Positions 35,601-48,398 are shown, numbered from the stretch's first letter. The stretch is DNA of 64,000 nt from Erythrocercus mccallii (GCA_013397435.1 VZRG01001507.1:49941-113940); one strand, 5' to 3'. Notes: generated by a model from the letters alone, not told the origin. Made by a program: numbers and translations.

Positions 35601-38600
35601 TATTGAATAAGTGCAGTAGATTTTCATTAAAGATAACGAAATTGAAGGTTTTTTGTTGAGATTTGGTGATGCTGAACCTCATCTACTGGAGCAGATAAAG
35701 GATAATCCTATAAAAACCTCAAAAACCTTGCCTTGTGGGAACATTAAAGTTTTGAGGCATTTGGAATGATGTGTGAACTGAAAAATCCCCAGAATCTGAT
35801 GCCCTTTATTGGGAGAACTTTAATGCAGGGGATGTCCTTGAAATTAATGTTTAGAAAATCTGGGAGGTCACAGACTGTGCAGAATTTGTCTGGTTTATGA
35901 AAACTTTAACTGTCTCAGTGTGATGTGGCTGCTGTTTGGTTTGGAGAGTCAGGCTGGGGGTGGCCCTGGTGCAGGGGAAGGATTTCACTGCTGCTCTGAG
36001 CTGGGAGCCCTGAATTCCCCCTGGAGGCAGGTGCTTTCCCAGTGCCCCAAGCATTAAATCCCAGGAAAGTGCTCCGAGATGTGGTGTGATGGAGTGGCAG
36101 TACAGTCATTGTCTTAATGCTGAAAATCAATTTACTCTGATCCTGATTTTCAGCTGGGCAGAGTGATGATTTTGTATTAAATCAGCATTCTGCATAGCTT
36201 TTGTGATTTGTATGTAACTCAAATAGTAAAATGTGTTTATCATCTTTCAGTGGTAGAGCTCCTTGGCAGAGCTGGTCTGAATTATCTCACTCCTGGTCCA
36301 TTGTAGAGGGAGTTACCAGGTTTGGTTCACTTTGATAAATCCATTTGTGTTCATTCAGACACTGTAGAGCTCCCAGGTGGAGAACAGGGATGTATTATAG
36401 CTATATTTGTCATTGAAGTATTTTAGTCTTCAAATATATTTTCATTTATAAACTTTGATAACAGAAATAATACAATTTCTATTGTGCCCTTAGGGAATAT
36501 ACAAATATCTACTGTGTTAAACAAACTCTTTAAAGTTTATTTGTCCTTGCTGTGAGTAGCCAACCTTAAACATCTTCAGCTTTGCTTCTCCTGAGTCCTG
36601 GGCTGTTTGAATTGATGTGCAGCTTTAACAGATAGGACAGGACACTTTAACAGCTCCTCCTCCCAAATTAACAGACAGAACAGTCACATTCTTTGTCTTA
36701 ATGTGCTGTCAACTGATGAAATAGGTGAGGAAATGTTCAACCAAAACCATTCTGAGTAATTAAGTAATTAGTGGCTTATGAAGGTTAAACCTGAATGACC
36801 ATTTGTGGCAATGGATTCTTGCTTCCATTCTCTGTGGTCCCTTCCTGGTGCGTTTTTCGTTATCTGTGCATTATTTTTGTCGTAGTGCAGGACTGAAAGT
36901 AGCTTGAGGAGTGGGAGAAATGACATTTGTTTCATTTTCCTTCAGTCTCCAGATGCAAAAAGGTTAGAAGGCTTGTCCAAGCAGCTGGACTGGGATGTCC
37001 GAAAGATCCAGCGCTGGTTTCGGCATCGGAGGAACCAGGACAAACCCACCACCCTCACTAAATTTTGTGAGAGCATGTATGTTTGTGCAGAGGGGCTTCA
37101 TCCTAGAGCTCTAGCTGTGTTCTCCTCTAGCTGGGCCTGGGGGCAGCTGCTCTGCCAGACAGGACCAAAATTCCTGTACAAGCAAGTGAGGGCAGTTAAA
37201 GGAGGTGTTAAAATTCTAAAGTATTTTGGGGGCATGCCTGAGAGACCAGAAGAACAGGGTACAGGAGTCAGTGCTGAGCAGCTTTAGACACTGGGCCAGG
37301 TCCTTCATGGCACTTGAGAGTGTTTGTGTGTGTCTGTCTGTGTCCATGTCTGTGTATCTGTGTCCATGTCTGTGTGTGTCCATGTACGTGTCTGTGTATC
37401 CGTGTCCATGTGTCCATGTCTGTGTGTCGGTCCATGTGTCTGTGTGTCTGTGTCTATGTCCGTGTCCACGTCTGTGTCCATGTGTCTATGTCCCTGTCCG
37501 TGTGTCTGTGTCCATCTCCATGTCCATGTGTACATGTCCGTGTGTCCATGTCCCTGTATACATGTCCCTGTCCGTGTGTCCCTGTCCGTGTGTCCCTGTC
37601 CGTGTGTCCCTGTCCGCGTGTCCCTGTCCGTGTGTCCGTGTCCCTGTGTGTCCCTGTCTGTGTGTCCGCGTGTCCATGTCCCTGTGTGTCCGTGTCCCTG
37701 TGTGTCCCTGTCCGTGTGTCCCTGTCCGTGTGTCCCTGTCCGTGTGTCCGTGTGTCCCTGTCCGTGTGTCTGTGGCCCTGTGTGTCCCTGTCTGTGTGTC
37801 CGTGTGTCCCTGTCCGTGTGTCCGTGTCCCTGTGTGTCCCTGTCCGTGTGTCCCTGTCCGTGTGTCCGCGTGTCCCTGTCCGTGTGTCTGTGGCCCTGTG
37901 TGTCCCTGTCCGTGTGTCCGCGTGTCCGTGTGTCTGTGGCCCTGTGTGTCCGTGTGTGCAGGTGCCCACCGTGGGTGTAAATGCCCTGGGATGCTCCTGC
38001 ACGGCTGTGTTCCCATGAGCCCAGAGCTCGTTCCTGTTCCCTCAGGAGTGACCTTCTGGCTTTCCTCGGCTTCCTTTTCTTCTCTCTCCAGTCCATTCTT
38101 TGTTCCCCGTTCCCCTCGAGCTCCTGCAGTTTTCTCTGTAGAGCAGTAGAACCTCAGTATTTTTTCCTGACTTGTTTCTCCTCTGCTGGTTTCTTTCCTT
38201 TCCAGTAACTTTCAATTCTTCCCCCAGTATGGTTTTGTCTACCTAGAGCCACAAGGTAAGAGGTAAAAATACATACATTAGGATACCTCTGGGTGGCAAC
38301 AACTTTGCTTGTTGTTACCTTGTTGTCTCTTAAAGCATATGAATGATGCATGTTCACCCCGAATTTCAAACTTGGCTGTTGATGCAAACTCATGTGTGGT
38401 GTGAAAACTCTTCAATAGGTTTATGTTTACCTGAAATGTTTAGAAATAAGGTGGGCGAAGGCTTTTCAGGTGTCAGATTTGGGGGTTTTCCCAGTTATTT
38501 CAATTACTTTTACAAATGCTAACCAGAAGCTGATTCTATGTCCTAATTTTATTTTTTTACTTTTTTTTCTAGGTGGAGATTTACATTTTATTTAAGTATA

Positions 38601-41600
38601 TTTTTTTATGGAATCAGGTTTCTCTGGACGGTGAGTTGCTCTGTCACCCACATTGTTGTTCTGTGTGATTGCAGTTGAGTGATCCCTGATTTGGGATCCT
38701 GGGGGTTCTCTTAAAGACCTTCTTTACACTATAGGGAAGCTTCTATACAGATCTGTCATTTTGGAAATAATAAAAAATTATTTGACGTGTTACCCCGGAG
38801 CATTGGAAAAAACAAGGTGGGTTTTGGGGTTTTTTTGCTATGAAGAACAGCTCCTTTTTTTCTCCTCTCCCTCTTGAAGGGATACACGTTCATCTCCTTG
38901 GGTCTTCATGATTATTAGAACTGTATGATTATTCTAGAAATTTCCATTGCAGCAGAACTCTATTGACAGCACAAATTAGACTTTAAATCACTAGGGTTTT
39001 TTACAGTAAATGTAGTTTGAATGGCAGAATGAAGGTAAAATTTCAGTGAAGCGGTGCTATAGTGTCAGGTGACTTTAGGTGCTGGGGAGGAAAACACCCA
39101 GTACAAACTAGGATTTCATATAACTTTTTGTTTACAAATAATAAAAACCTCCCTATTCCCTTTAGGCACCCTGGTTTTGGGACACACGACAGTGCTGGTA
39201 CAACTACCCTTTCCAGGTAGGAGAGAAACTCCTCCTAAATTCCAACTTTTTGGACAATTTCAGTTTTTATTTTTGTTATTGTTACTGGATTAAAACTCTG
39301 CCATTTACTGTTTGTGCCTTTACATCCTGGTTAGGTTTGGCAACAGCAGGGTTTCCTCAGATACATCTGACTCAGTCGCTTTATGTTTACTTGCTGCTGA
39401 GATAAAGTGGGAGAAAAAGGCATAAAATCATAGTGGTAATTTATTTATTTACTGTATAGAGGCCCACAGTTGTTCCAGAGCCTGGTTTTCCTACTCCAAG
39501 AGGCTTCAGCAGGAGTTGTAAATATTGACAAGGAAATTTACTCCTTTGGAAGAAAGCTCAAACACACAATTGTGTTTGAGTGAGTAAGCCTGGAGTAAGA
39601 TGCCTGTTGCTTAAGCTTGTTTTTATTAAACCTGAATGATTTAACCTATGCCTCAGCAATTCTGGAGGAACAAAGTGGGATGGAATAAGAGGAAGGAAAA
39701 ATGTGATTTTAATGTAAATTTTGAATTATTTTGTCTTGTAACTGTGCTATGTCTGTTTTCCAGCCTCTAACATCCAGGCTTTATTATTACTATATCTTGG
39801 AGCTGGCCTTCTACTGGTCCCTCATGTTTTCTCAGTTTACAGACATTAAACGGAAGGTGAGATGAACCAGAATTGCATTAACCACTCAATAGCAGTAATA
39901 AAAATAATAATAAATAGGTAGGACTAACAAAAAATGGGAATGTGCATTGCCAAGAAAGCCAAAATGTAGTGATAATTATGTTTTCTTCCCCATTTACAAC
40001 TTTTTGAGCCTCTCTTATCCTCTAAGCACTACTCAGTCTGGAGAAAAAGGGAGGAGCAAGGCTGACCTGCAGCCTGGTGTATCCTTGAGTTCCTTTCATC
40101 TTCCAGGGGACAGAACAGCATCACTCAATACCTCCCAATCAAAAGTTAACAAATCATTGCCTAAAAATAGATTTGACTGGAAGGCTTGCAAGGAAATGAG
40201 CTGCTCAAAGCAGAACCTTGCTGAAGCTGCTGAGGAAATGGCGAACGCTAAGGCAATAATAAATTAGGTTTTGAAAGGAATTCTCATCTGTGTGAGGAGC
40301 AGATGATGAGTGGTTGCACTTGCTCAAATCTAATTCTGTCATGCTGCGTTCCAGGATTTGGTTATTGTTGCTGTTGGAGAACAGTCCCCAGTAAATCCTG
40401 GCTTACTGCTTCCTTTACATGAGCTGCAAAGCAGCAAATTATCCCAATTTTTTGAACTGGCTGTTAAAAAGAAACATGTTTACCCAGGCTTTTTTTTGTG
40501 CTGAAATATTAGCAGGTGGGGCGTTATGGGATACAGTGGAACCGCAGGTAGGGAGTGATGAACAACCTCTGGGACTCTGTAATGGTTAATTTTGACTTTA
40601 ACAAGTGGATGATATTTCCCACTGCAGCAGGGTGAGGTACAGGAAGCCAGGGGCTGAAGTGCAGATGTTGTGAAGCCCTGAATATTGGGCACTGTAAGCA
40701 TTTTTCATTCTTCCTGCTGAGTTACCTAGTGTTCTGTGCCTGCTCTGCCCTGGCAGGGTTTGGGCACTGACAGCAGTAACAGCACTTAAATGTGTGCCAG
40801 GAGCTGAGGGCACGAGCAGTGTGTCTGAAAAACCAGAAGAAGCCAAAAATAAAGGTCATCTTATCCTCTGAATCGTATCTGTTGGGTCTGCAGGTACAGT
40901 CTGTGTGTGTGCCAGAGACTGTGCTGATCCCTGAGCAGGCAGAGCTCTGACTTCAGCAGCACCAAAGCTGAGAGACCTTTCTGGAAGCTTTTGTGTTGAT
41001 GGTGGGAGTGTGATGAGCTGCAATCGGTGTGGAGTCAGAGCCTGAGCAGGAGTCCCGTGACCCCAGTGACTGGGTTGGGTGGCTCTGTTCCAAACTTTTG
41101 CATTTGTGTGACAGCCAAAGAGTCTTCATTCGTGCTTTTCCTGTTTCAGGACTTCCTGATCATGTTCGTCCATCACTTGGCCACGATTGGACTCATCACA
41201 TTCTCATACATGAATAACATGGTGCGAGTTGGAACTCTGGTGCTGTGCCTCCACGATGCTTCAGATTTCCTCTTGGAGGTGAATTTCCTTTCAAATCTTT
41301 GCATCCCTAATGCTGATGTGATCTCAGGGGAGCAAGCTGACACTCTGTTCTTGATAAACTGCTTTAAATGTGCCATGAAATTTGTGCTGCTGATCCTGCC
41401 TTGTCAGCTTTTCCTCCAAACTGCTTGAATGCTGAGAGTCACAAAACCATGGAATGGTTTGGGTTGGAAGGAACCTTAAAGGTCATCCAGTTCCACTATC
41501 CCAGATTGCTCCAAGTCCCATCCAACCTGGCCTTGGACACTTCCAGGGATGGGGCAGCCCCAGCTTCCTGTGCCAGAGCCTCACCACCCTCTGAGAGAGG

Positions 41601-44600
41601 GTGACTGTATCCTCTGGCACTTTGAAGCCATTCCCCCTTGTCCTGTCACTCCAGGCCCTTGTAAATGGTCTTTCCCATTGTTCTTGTAGGACCATATAAA
41701 TAACAGTATAAAAATAGTAAACAATATACTAATCCCTCTCTGTTCCAAACTGTACAAATGTGATTAAGAATTTTTTGCGGCTCTCCAGCTGGGTAATTAC
41801 AGGAGTGCACAAAGGGAATAATTTTCACATGTTTATTGTCTCTTGTAGGCTGCAAAACTGGCCAATTATGCCAAGTACCAACGTCTGTGTGATGCTTTCT
41901 TCATGCTCTTTGGGGTTGTGTTCATCGTGACCCGGCTGGGCATTTACCCTTTCTGGTAAGCATCTGGAGCTGGGGGGTCTTCGTTTTTCTCACAATCCTT
42001 TCTGCAGAGCCTTTGTTTTAAACTTTTCCAAGCATTCCAGCTGTCCCTTGAGGCAGCCTGAAGTGGCACATGGCCCAAGTGTTGTTTGGGGCAGGAGGTT
42101 TGAGTAGGCACATGAAGAAATCTCTCCCCAGTCAGCTGAGGGACTGGGAGAAGAGTCCAGAATCCCATTCACAGCTGCCCCTTCCCTGCTGCAGTGATGA
42201 CAGAGTCAGCCAGAATCTGCTCTGAGAGGCTTGAAGGATTCTCTGCTTCTCTTAAGAAGTTCTAGAAATAATTACAAGTGAGGCACAGTCTCTTGAGGTA
42301 ATTTTTGTTTGTGTCTGGCTTAGTCATCACTGCAGTTTCTGATTCTTGTGACACTTCTGTCCTGTCCTTGTGTCGTGACTATTCAGAGCCTGAAATAGGT
42401 TTGAGGTTTCTTGGGGGGTAAAACCCTGGATAAATGGCTTAGGGAGAATCATCCCATAATGAGATTCCCTCTCACCTCAGTAGGTCAGACCTGGAGCGGT
42501 GCTTTGCTTAATGAGCTGTTCTCATTTATTGTGTGTGGTGACAATATGGTTTACACCATTTTACTGTATGTATTTATTTTCTAGGCCATGGACACCTGGC
42601 ATTCCCATTCTTTTTGAGTGCCTGGTAGGCAGCAACAATCCTTTCACTTTAGGATCAGGGTTGCAGTTAAAGCTCTTGCTTATTTTCCAGTAAATGCACC
42701 AAAGGACTCTGGATGAAGAAGAGCTTTAATTCCTGTTTTCTCGTAGGCTCCTTCCAGGGACAGACGAGAGAGTTTTTGCAGCTGCTGTCGTGAGGGGATG
42801 CTCTTACCTCACACCAGTGCTCAGATCCTGTAAATCTTTAATGTGTTTTCCACTGGCTGTAATGTCACTCCTCAGCTTTGTAGAGGAATCTGGCAAGCTG
42901 CAGCAGCACTGCAGCCCCTGTGCTGTTTCACTGCATGTGTATTCCCTGCCCTAATTAGTAATGTAAAACGTCAGCAGATCTCTGGAATTGCATTTAATTC
43001 TTTCATAAACCTGCTATGAGTTAAATACTTCTGGAGCTGCCTTTTGGGGGATTTTGGTTCTTGTTTGAAAGGCTTGTTTTGCTTTTCTTGTGAAATGTTA
43101 AAAGCTGTGTGAAATTAATGTGGTTGTTAAAGGTCTCTCCATACCTCTCTGCATCATAAAATCTAAAGTGTTTATTAAATTGCTGAAGGACTGGCAATAA
43201 CTCCCAGCAACAGGAAAAGCAAAACAGTAATGAAAGAAACACAAAGCTTGGGCCATAAAGCAGTTTTGAGTATTCCAGCCTGGCTAGAAGAATCTATAAA
43301 ACTCTGAGGGAAGAGAAGAGCACCCAGGGAGGGAGGGAGGCCTTCTGGGGACAAAATTCCTCCTGATCCCGGAATCCTTGAGATTGGAAAAGCCCTCCAA
43401 GACCACTGAGTCCAGCCTGTGACTCACCAGAGCAGTGAGTTCCATGTCCAGTTGTTCCTTGGGCACCTCCAGATATGGGGACTCCACCACTTCCTTGGGC
43501 CTTCCAATGCCTGACCACCCTTTCCATAAAAAAACTCCTCCTGATGTCCAACCTGAACCTTTCCTGGCACATCCTGAGGCTGTTCCCTCTTGTCCTGTTG
43601 CTGCCTGGGAGCAGAGCCTGACACCCCCCAGCTGTCCCCTCCTGTCAGGGAATTACGCAGAGCCAGGTTCCCCCTGAGCCTCCTTTTCTCCAGCTGTTCC
43701 CAGCTCTGGACAGGCTCCAGCCCCTCAATATCTCCCTTGCTGTGAGGGTCCAGGACTGGACCCAGCCGCACAGAGGGACAATCCCTGCTCCTGTGCCCAC
43801 ACTGTTTTTGATACGATTTTTGATCTTTACATCTGGGTGAAAGCTGCCCAAGCAGGAAGGTGTTAATGGTTGTTTTGGTGACCAGAGCAGCCTGACATCA
43901 CTTCCTGTGAAGTTGTTATAAATAAATGCTTGTGCTTTGGAGAAGAGAATTGGCAGCAGATCCGTGTGTGTAACCAAACTGCAGCACATTCACATGTTGT
44001 GTTTTGTTGCTCAGTTCAAATGCTCCTAATGAGCTTTACTCAGTCTCCTGACTCTGGCAGGAGCAGAGCAGCAGATGCTCAGTGAGACACAAACTGTTTT
44101 ACATCTGGCCTGGCACCTCCAGTCAGAGCTGGGCACAGCTGATCTGAAATGTGTTTCTGGATCTCTTCAAGGATTTTGAACACAACCCTGTTTGAAAGCT
44201 GGGAGCTGATCGGTCCCTACCCTTCCTGGTGGCTGTTCAACGGGCTCCTGGTGACCTTGCAGGTGTTGCATGTCATCTGGTCTTACCTCATCGTGCGCAC
44301 GGCCTCCAAGGCCCTGGTGCGGGGCAAGGTAAGGCTGGGGGAGGCTTCTGGCTCCTCTTTCCTACAAGCCCCATTAAAGAACCATGAGAAATCAGGCTTT
44401 TCATTGAGGGCTGCTGTTGGTTCTTAAGGTATTTGCATCAAGAGTTCACAAAAATGGTGGTTTTTTACCTAGATTGCTCTGCACTTGTGAATTCCCAGGT
44501 GTGTTCAAAGGCAGGGAGTCTCTCCTGGGCATGCAGGGAAATAACTCAATTTTCCAGTACGTTCAAATGTCCTGAAATGGTGATTATGACACTCTTGTGC

Positions 44601-47140
44601 ACTCTGGAGTTCCAGGTGGTAGCAGGCTCTCTTTTGGACAACAGGATGAACACACAGGATATTTCCCAACTTCAGCTGGTCCTTGGGATGTGCTGGGGAT
44701 TGTGCATCTTCACTAGCTTCTGTCTGCCAGTGCAGGCACTGAGCTCCAGCACTCAGGGAAAGGATTCCCAGGGATGCAGTGGGGTTTGCTGGTTGTCAAA
44801 AATCACAGAATAGCCTGGGTTGGAAGGGACCTTAAAGATCATCCAGTTCAAGGCCAGGCTGGACAGGGCTTGGAGCAACCTGGGATAGTGGAAGGTGTCC
44901 CTGCCCATGGCAGGGAGTGGAGCAAGGTGAGCTTTAAGGTCCTTCCAACCCAAACCATTCCATGATTCTATGAAACCAGCAAAAAAACTGATTTAGTAGC
45001 ACAAATGCTTTTTCCTGTCAGATATTCTGATCTGGGTTTCTCTGGCTCTGCATTATTTCGTGTTTGACTTTAGCTGCCCCTGCACATGGAATGTGGCTTT
45101 GAAAAATATAAATATTCTGGTTGACTCTGGGGGCGAGCAGATTTCAGGTTATGAGCTCTTCATCTGTTCCCCACAGCTGCTACTACAAATGCCTGATTTT
45201 CATTCTCTGCAGCTGTTTCTGTATCCTGAGTTCTACACCTTTTCCCTTTCCTTGGTTCTCTCCTGTCCAGGTGACCTAGCCAGAGAAAGGACTCTAAGCT
45301 CTGTCTTCTTCATTCTTTTCTCCTTTTCTCTGTGCCAAATTGGAGCTGGACAGTTTCACCCTGTGCATGTAAGTGTGACCTGTGGTTCTGTTTGTTCACT
45401 GAAACACATCTGTGTCATGGCCAAGACAAAAGCAGAGCCCTGGTCTGGGGGCTTTGGTGCCTTCTCCTTTTCTCCCTGGTCCTGACAGAGTACTAAAATA
45501 CTGTTTTTTCCAAAGGTCAGAGCAGTGTCCTGGGGTCTGTTTTTACCTGCTGTCACCTGCCTGCACAACCTTCACTTTCTGCTTTTACACACCCACACAC
45601 CCCAGTTTCTGACTTTGCTCCTCATCAGCACCACACTGAAGGGGAGAGGACAGGAGGAATTTATTCCTTTTTGTGAAAAGCAGTGAAACAGTCACTTCTC
45701 CCCCAAGAACAGAAAAAATGTCAAGGGATTTCTGCTTCCTTCAAGTGACCCTTTGAACTTCCAATATAGCAGGAGATCAGGGAAAGATAGCAAAAGTTCT
45801 GGCAACAGGCAGAAGCCAGGACGTCCAAAAAGTTCCTGGAGATCATTAACTTCATCTGGCTTCCAGCCAGATCTTCCCTGGAGTTCAACCACTTCCTGCT
45901 GCTGGAGAGCCCTAACCCTGACTCCAAGAGAGAGCGTAGAGTGAGAGCCTGGAATCCTTGGAAAGCTGCAAGCCAGAGCACTGGCACACGGAGTTACTGA
46001 GGGCTGTTGGCTGCAGAAGGAGGGGAGTGAGGAGAGTGAGGAGCTGCCTTGGGCAGAGCAGGGGCTGCTCTCTGGGGCTGGCTCGTGCTGGGGAGGTTTG
46101 GCTCTGGCACCTGCCACACCACCCAAGGTGTGTGTTTGCAGTTGGGGCCAGGTTTATGGGCTCTTCCCTTCCCTTTCTGGCTCTGCAGGGCTGCCCTGCA
46201 GTGGCAATTGGAGCAGCCAGTGCCACACTCCTCCTGGGAAGGTTCCAAATCCCATGTGCAAGTCAAATGGAGCTGGATTTACAGCCAGTCTCTGAATTGA
46301 GGCATACTCTGTAAGCAGATCTGGATCCCTGGGCTGAGGCTCCTCCTGTTCTGAGCAGGTGTTTGCTGGATCAGACACTGCCTTTGTTCTCCATCACCTG
46401 TCCAGACAGGCTCCTGCTCCTAAATGGGATCTCCCAGATGAAGCACAGGCTGTGGAAATGGAGGTGCTTTGTTTGAGCAGTGATGTGATAAATAAAGCGG
46501 GTTAATTTTTAAAATAGCAAAGCTGCTCCCTGTAGGACAAAATGTTCTCTCTCAAACTGACATTCCTCATTTTTGGTTGTCAGACCCACTTATGACCGTG
46601 GCATGAGAAATTTTTGATTCAAAACAAATTGTTTCAAAAAATGGCCTTTAACTGATCTAGAGAGGAGGTCTTGGAAGACAAGAACAATGCCAGATCTGTA
46701 ATATCATCTGATCTGGTGAGAACAAGAGTGAAGTGCTTTAACAGATACACCGAATATTTGGAAAATGGAGCTCATCTTTCCAAATTGTCTTTTTCAGTGT
46801 CTTTTTCACCCTAATGTGATGACAGGCTCCTTTTTGGGAGCTTGAAGTGAGCCAGACTCAAATGTAGGAGGTGGATGTGAGTGAAGGTAGTTCATCACAT
46901 GGACACAACCTTCTAACTGCTGGTTTCTGTCAATTTTTCAACTCCCCTTCTCCTCTCCTACTACCCAATTCCTTTGGCAATGTGTAGGTATCCAAAGATG
47001 ACCGCAGCGACGTGGAGAGCAGCTCCGAGGAGGAGGATGTGACTTCCAACAGCACAAAAGGAATTTTCAGCACTTCCAGTAACGGTTCCAACCGCCTGAA
47101 CGGCCATGTGGCCGGTGGCCAGTGGACAGGAGAGGAGTAA
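29610..47140 (+). CDS. CERS5: Ceramide synthase 5, ten coding exons
   Basis: Exons are 29610-29809, 34835-34940, 36946-37076, 38573-38630, 39166-39216, 39764-39856, 41150-41278, 41849-41955, 44172-44328 and 46988-47140. They total 1,185 nt, 394 aa (human 392), and all phases agree. The enzyme N-acylates sphinganine or sphingosine with fatty acyl-CoA (mainly C16 in mammalian CERS5) in the ER membrane. The product opens with an alanine run and an N-glycosylation site NVT (23-25). A Hox-like region follows, including the basic WFRHRRNQDKP stretch in exon 3, then a TLC domain of several membrane helices from about residue 147. The Lag motif in exon 7 keeps H221, H222, H248, D249 and D252. The C terminus has the conserved acidic serine cluster (DVESSSEEED), a CK2-type phosphorylation region. 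CERS6 is the nearest paralogue; the 12q13-like neighbourhood supports CERS5. Confidence 0.95.
30583..30704 (+). mobile_element. CR1 LINE 3' fragment in CERS5 intron 1
   Basis: Forward copy: GGTGTCCCTGCCCATGGCAG, then AAGGTCCTTTCCAACCCAAA and CCATTCCATGATTCC at the 3' end. Confidence 0.9.
32580..32690 (-). mobile_element. Probable old CR1 LINE tail in CERS5 intron 1
   Basis: AAATCATAAAATCATTTAGA followed by AAAGGGACCTTTCAAAG and CCTCATCCAGTCC resembles the reverse CR1 tail but is quite diverged; the inner boundary is approximate. Confidence 0.5.
33198..33546 (+). mobile_element. CR1 LINE 3' fragment in CERS5 intron 1 (about 350 bp)
   Basis: Forward copy with the sequential CR1 blocks GGAGCACAAGGAGAGGCTGA, GGAGAAAAGGAGGCTCAGGG, GGCAGCAGGAGGAATTCCTT and GGACGTGGCACTCGGTGCTC. 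It ends in a degenerate terminal octamer (GGGGATCCTGGA). Confidence 0.9.
34941..36945 (+). other. CERS5: CERS5 intron 2
   Basis: GTGAGT donor and TTCAG acceptor. Apart from A/T-rich sequence, nothing was recognised in these 2 kb. Confidence 0.6.
37316..37965. repeat. C/T-G/T minisatellite in CERS5 intron 3 (about 650 bp)
   Basis: Irregular arrays of TGTGTCCCTGTCCG and TGTCCATGTCTGTG blocks in units of about 6-16 bp. There is higher-order repetition of longer blocks containing TCTGTGGCCCTGTGTG. The left part is TCCATG-rich and the right part TCCCTG/TCCGTG-rich. It starts 240 bp after the donor of CERS5 exon 3. Stop codons are absent in several frames on both strands because the unit contains none; the predicted Cys/Val/Pro/Ser or Thr/Gly/Asp/His products are artefacts. 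Confidence 0.95.
39857..41149 (+). other. CERS5: CERS5 intron 6
   Basis: GTGAGA donor and TTTCAG acceptor around 1.3 kb in which no repeat family or gene was recognised. Confidence 0.6.
41430..41668 (-). mobile_element. CR1 LINE 3' fragment in CERS5 intron 7
   Basis: Reverse copy: CCATGGAATGGTTTGGGTTG, then CCATCCAACCTGGCCTTGGA, ACTTCCAGGGATGGGGCAGC and CATTCCCCCTTGTCCTGTCA in normal CR1 order. Confidence 0.92.
41956..44171 (+). other. CERS5: CERS5 intron 8
   Basis: A 2.2-kb intron with one CR1 fragment (43365-43790). The acceptor (CTTCAAG) has a short pyrimidine tract. No other element was recognised. Confidence 0.6.
43365..43790 (-). mobile_element. CR1 LINE 3' fragment in CERS5 intron 8 (about 425 bp)
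   Basis: Reverse copy from GGAATCCTTGAGATTGGAAA through AAAACTCCTCCTGATGTCCA and CCTCCTTTTCTCCAGCTGTT to GGTCCAGGACTGGACCCAGC. Confidence 0.9.
44329..46987 (+). other. CERS5: CERS5 intron 9
   Basis: A 2.7-kb intron holding the palindromic CR1 pair (44800-44973). No other repeat family or exon was recognised. Confidence 0.6.
44800..44973. mobile_element. CR1-derived inverted pair (palindromic element)
   Basis: A reverse CR1 tail (TCACAGAATAGCCTGGGTTG ... AAAGATCATCCAGTTCAA) is joined at about 44850 to a forward CR1 tail that ends AACCATTCCATGATTCTATG. The outer arms of about 50 bp are near-complementary, so the transcript could fold into a hairpin. Confidence 0.88.
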
Positions 47141-48190
47141 GGCCCTGGGCTGGCCTCGAGCAAACACGAACTTCTCTTTTCAATATCTAGTTGTGTTGAG
47201 CTCCACATTCCCAAGTGATCTTTATTCAAAAACCCCTTCCCCAGAAACCTCCAGCAGACCTGAAACGGGCACAACCCTGACGAGTCAGAGGCTTTGCACG
47301 GCACAAGGGATGAGGCCAACGACCGGGGCAAAAAACAAAGCTGCAGATTTCACTTCAAGCCATTTTGTACTTCCAAAGTACAAGAAAACACCCCTGAGTC
47401 CTGTTGATATTTGCAGAGGTGTGTGTGTTTGTGACAAACTGGCTTTTACTGGGATCAACTCAAGGCAGAGCAGGTTTGGACCGCGGGGTTCGGTGCCACT
47501 CAGTGACAGTTTGCTCCTGGCGAGTGCAGCAGCTCTTGATGCACTCCAGAAGCCACCTCAGAGCATGGAGAATGCAGGTCCCATGTCCCAACTGCCCTGG
47601 GTGAGGCAGAGACTCTGCTCCCAGCTGAGCTTTGAACTGTGCTAACCCAGAACCACTGCTCTGCCTCGCCCCAGCGTGCTGGGGAGGTCCCAGCTGCTCA
47701 TCTCTGCTGTCACCAGGGACCAGGCCAGCATCTGCTGCCTCTTTTGGTGCTGCAAACCCCTCTGAAGTCTTGACCAAAGCCTTCTGCAAGGGGGTGGGGG
47801 GGTGGTTTATTGCCCCTGAGACAACCACCATAATCCAGCCCTTTTAAATTGTTTTCTTCATGTTGCAAATTGTGGTTTTGAAGACTTCTCTAGACTTACT
47901 GGATTTAGATGGCTGAGATCGGAGGGAGGATCAGAACTGGTGGGCTGGGTTTAACTCCCAAAAATGAGATGTTTTGGTCCTGTACTCAGATAAAGTGATT
48001 GTTGCTGCTCTGATGTTAGAGCTGTGGAGGAACCCGGGGCTGGAAGAGCAGCCACACTGTGGGCTTTGCTTCTCTTTTTTTACTCAATGGTACTTGGGGG
48101 CAATGGAACAGTCAATCAGGAGCAGAATTGTTACCATTTTATACTGTTGTTTACTCTTATCTCCAATTAAAAGTTGCTTCAGAAACTTGG
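47141..48190 (+). other. CERS5: CERS5 3' UTR
   Basis: Sequence after the TAA stop. A variant polyadenylation signal ATTAAA lies at 48166-48171, giving an estimated cleavage near 48190 and a 3' UTR of about 1.05 kb. No stronger AATAAA lies between the stop and this point. Confidence 0.6.
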
Positions 48191-48307
48191 GGTGATGTTT
48201 CATATTGGGGAAATAGAACACAGGCCAGCGTGTGTCCCTTGGCTGTCCCTGAGCACCTGGGCTGCTGCTGGGAATGCAGGAGAAGCAGCTTTTTGGAAGA
48301 ACAGGAT

Positions 48308-48398
48308 ACGAAGTGATGGACTCATGGAAGGCATCCCTGCCCATGGAGGTGGGGTGGAGCCAATGGCCTTTAAGGTCTCGCCCAGCCCAATCTGAGGT
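48308..48398 (+). mobile_element. CR1 LINE tail between the CERS5 and COX14 3' ends
   Basis: Forward CR1 tail (GGCATCCCTGCCCATGGAGG, GGCCTTTAAGGTCTCGCCCA) in the narrow gap between two converging genes. Confidence 0.75.

Noticed and set aside
37226..38149. Long cysteine/proline-rich reading frames (up to 307 aa) and antisense Thr/Gly/Asp frames over the CERS5 intron
   Set aside because: They are translations of a stop-free minisatellite in several frames at once, with no start context, domain or splice support.
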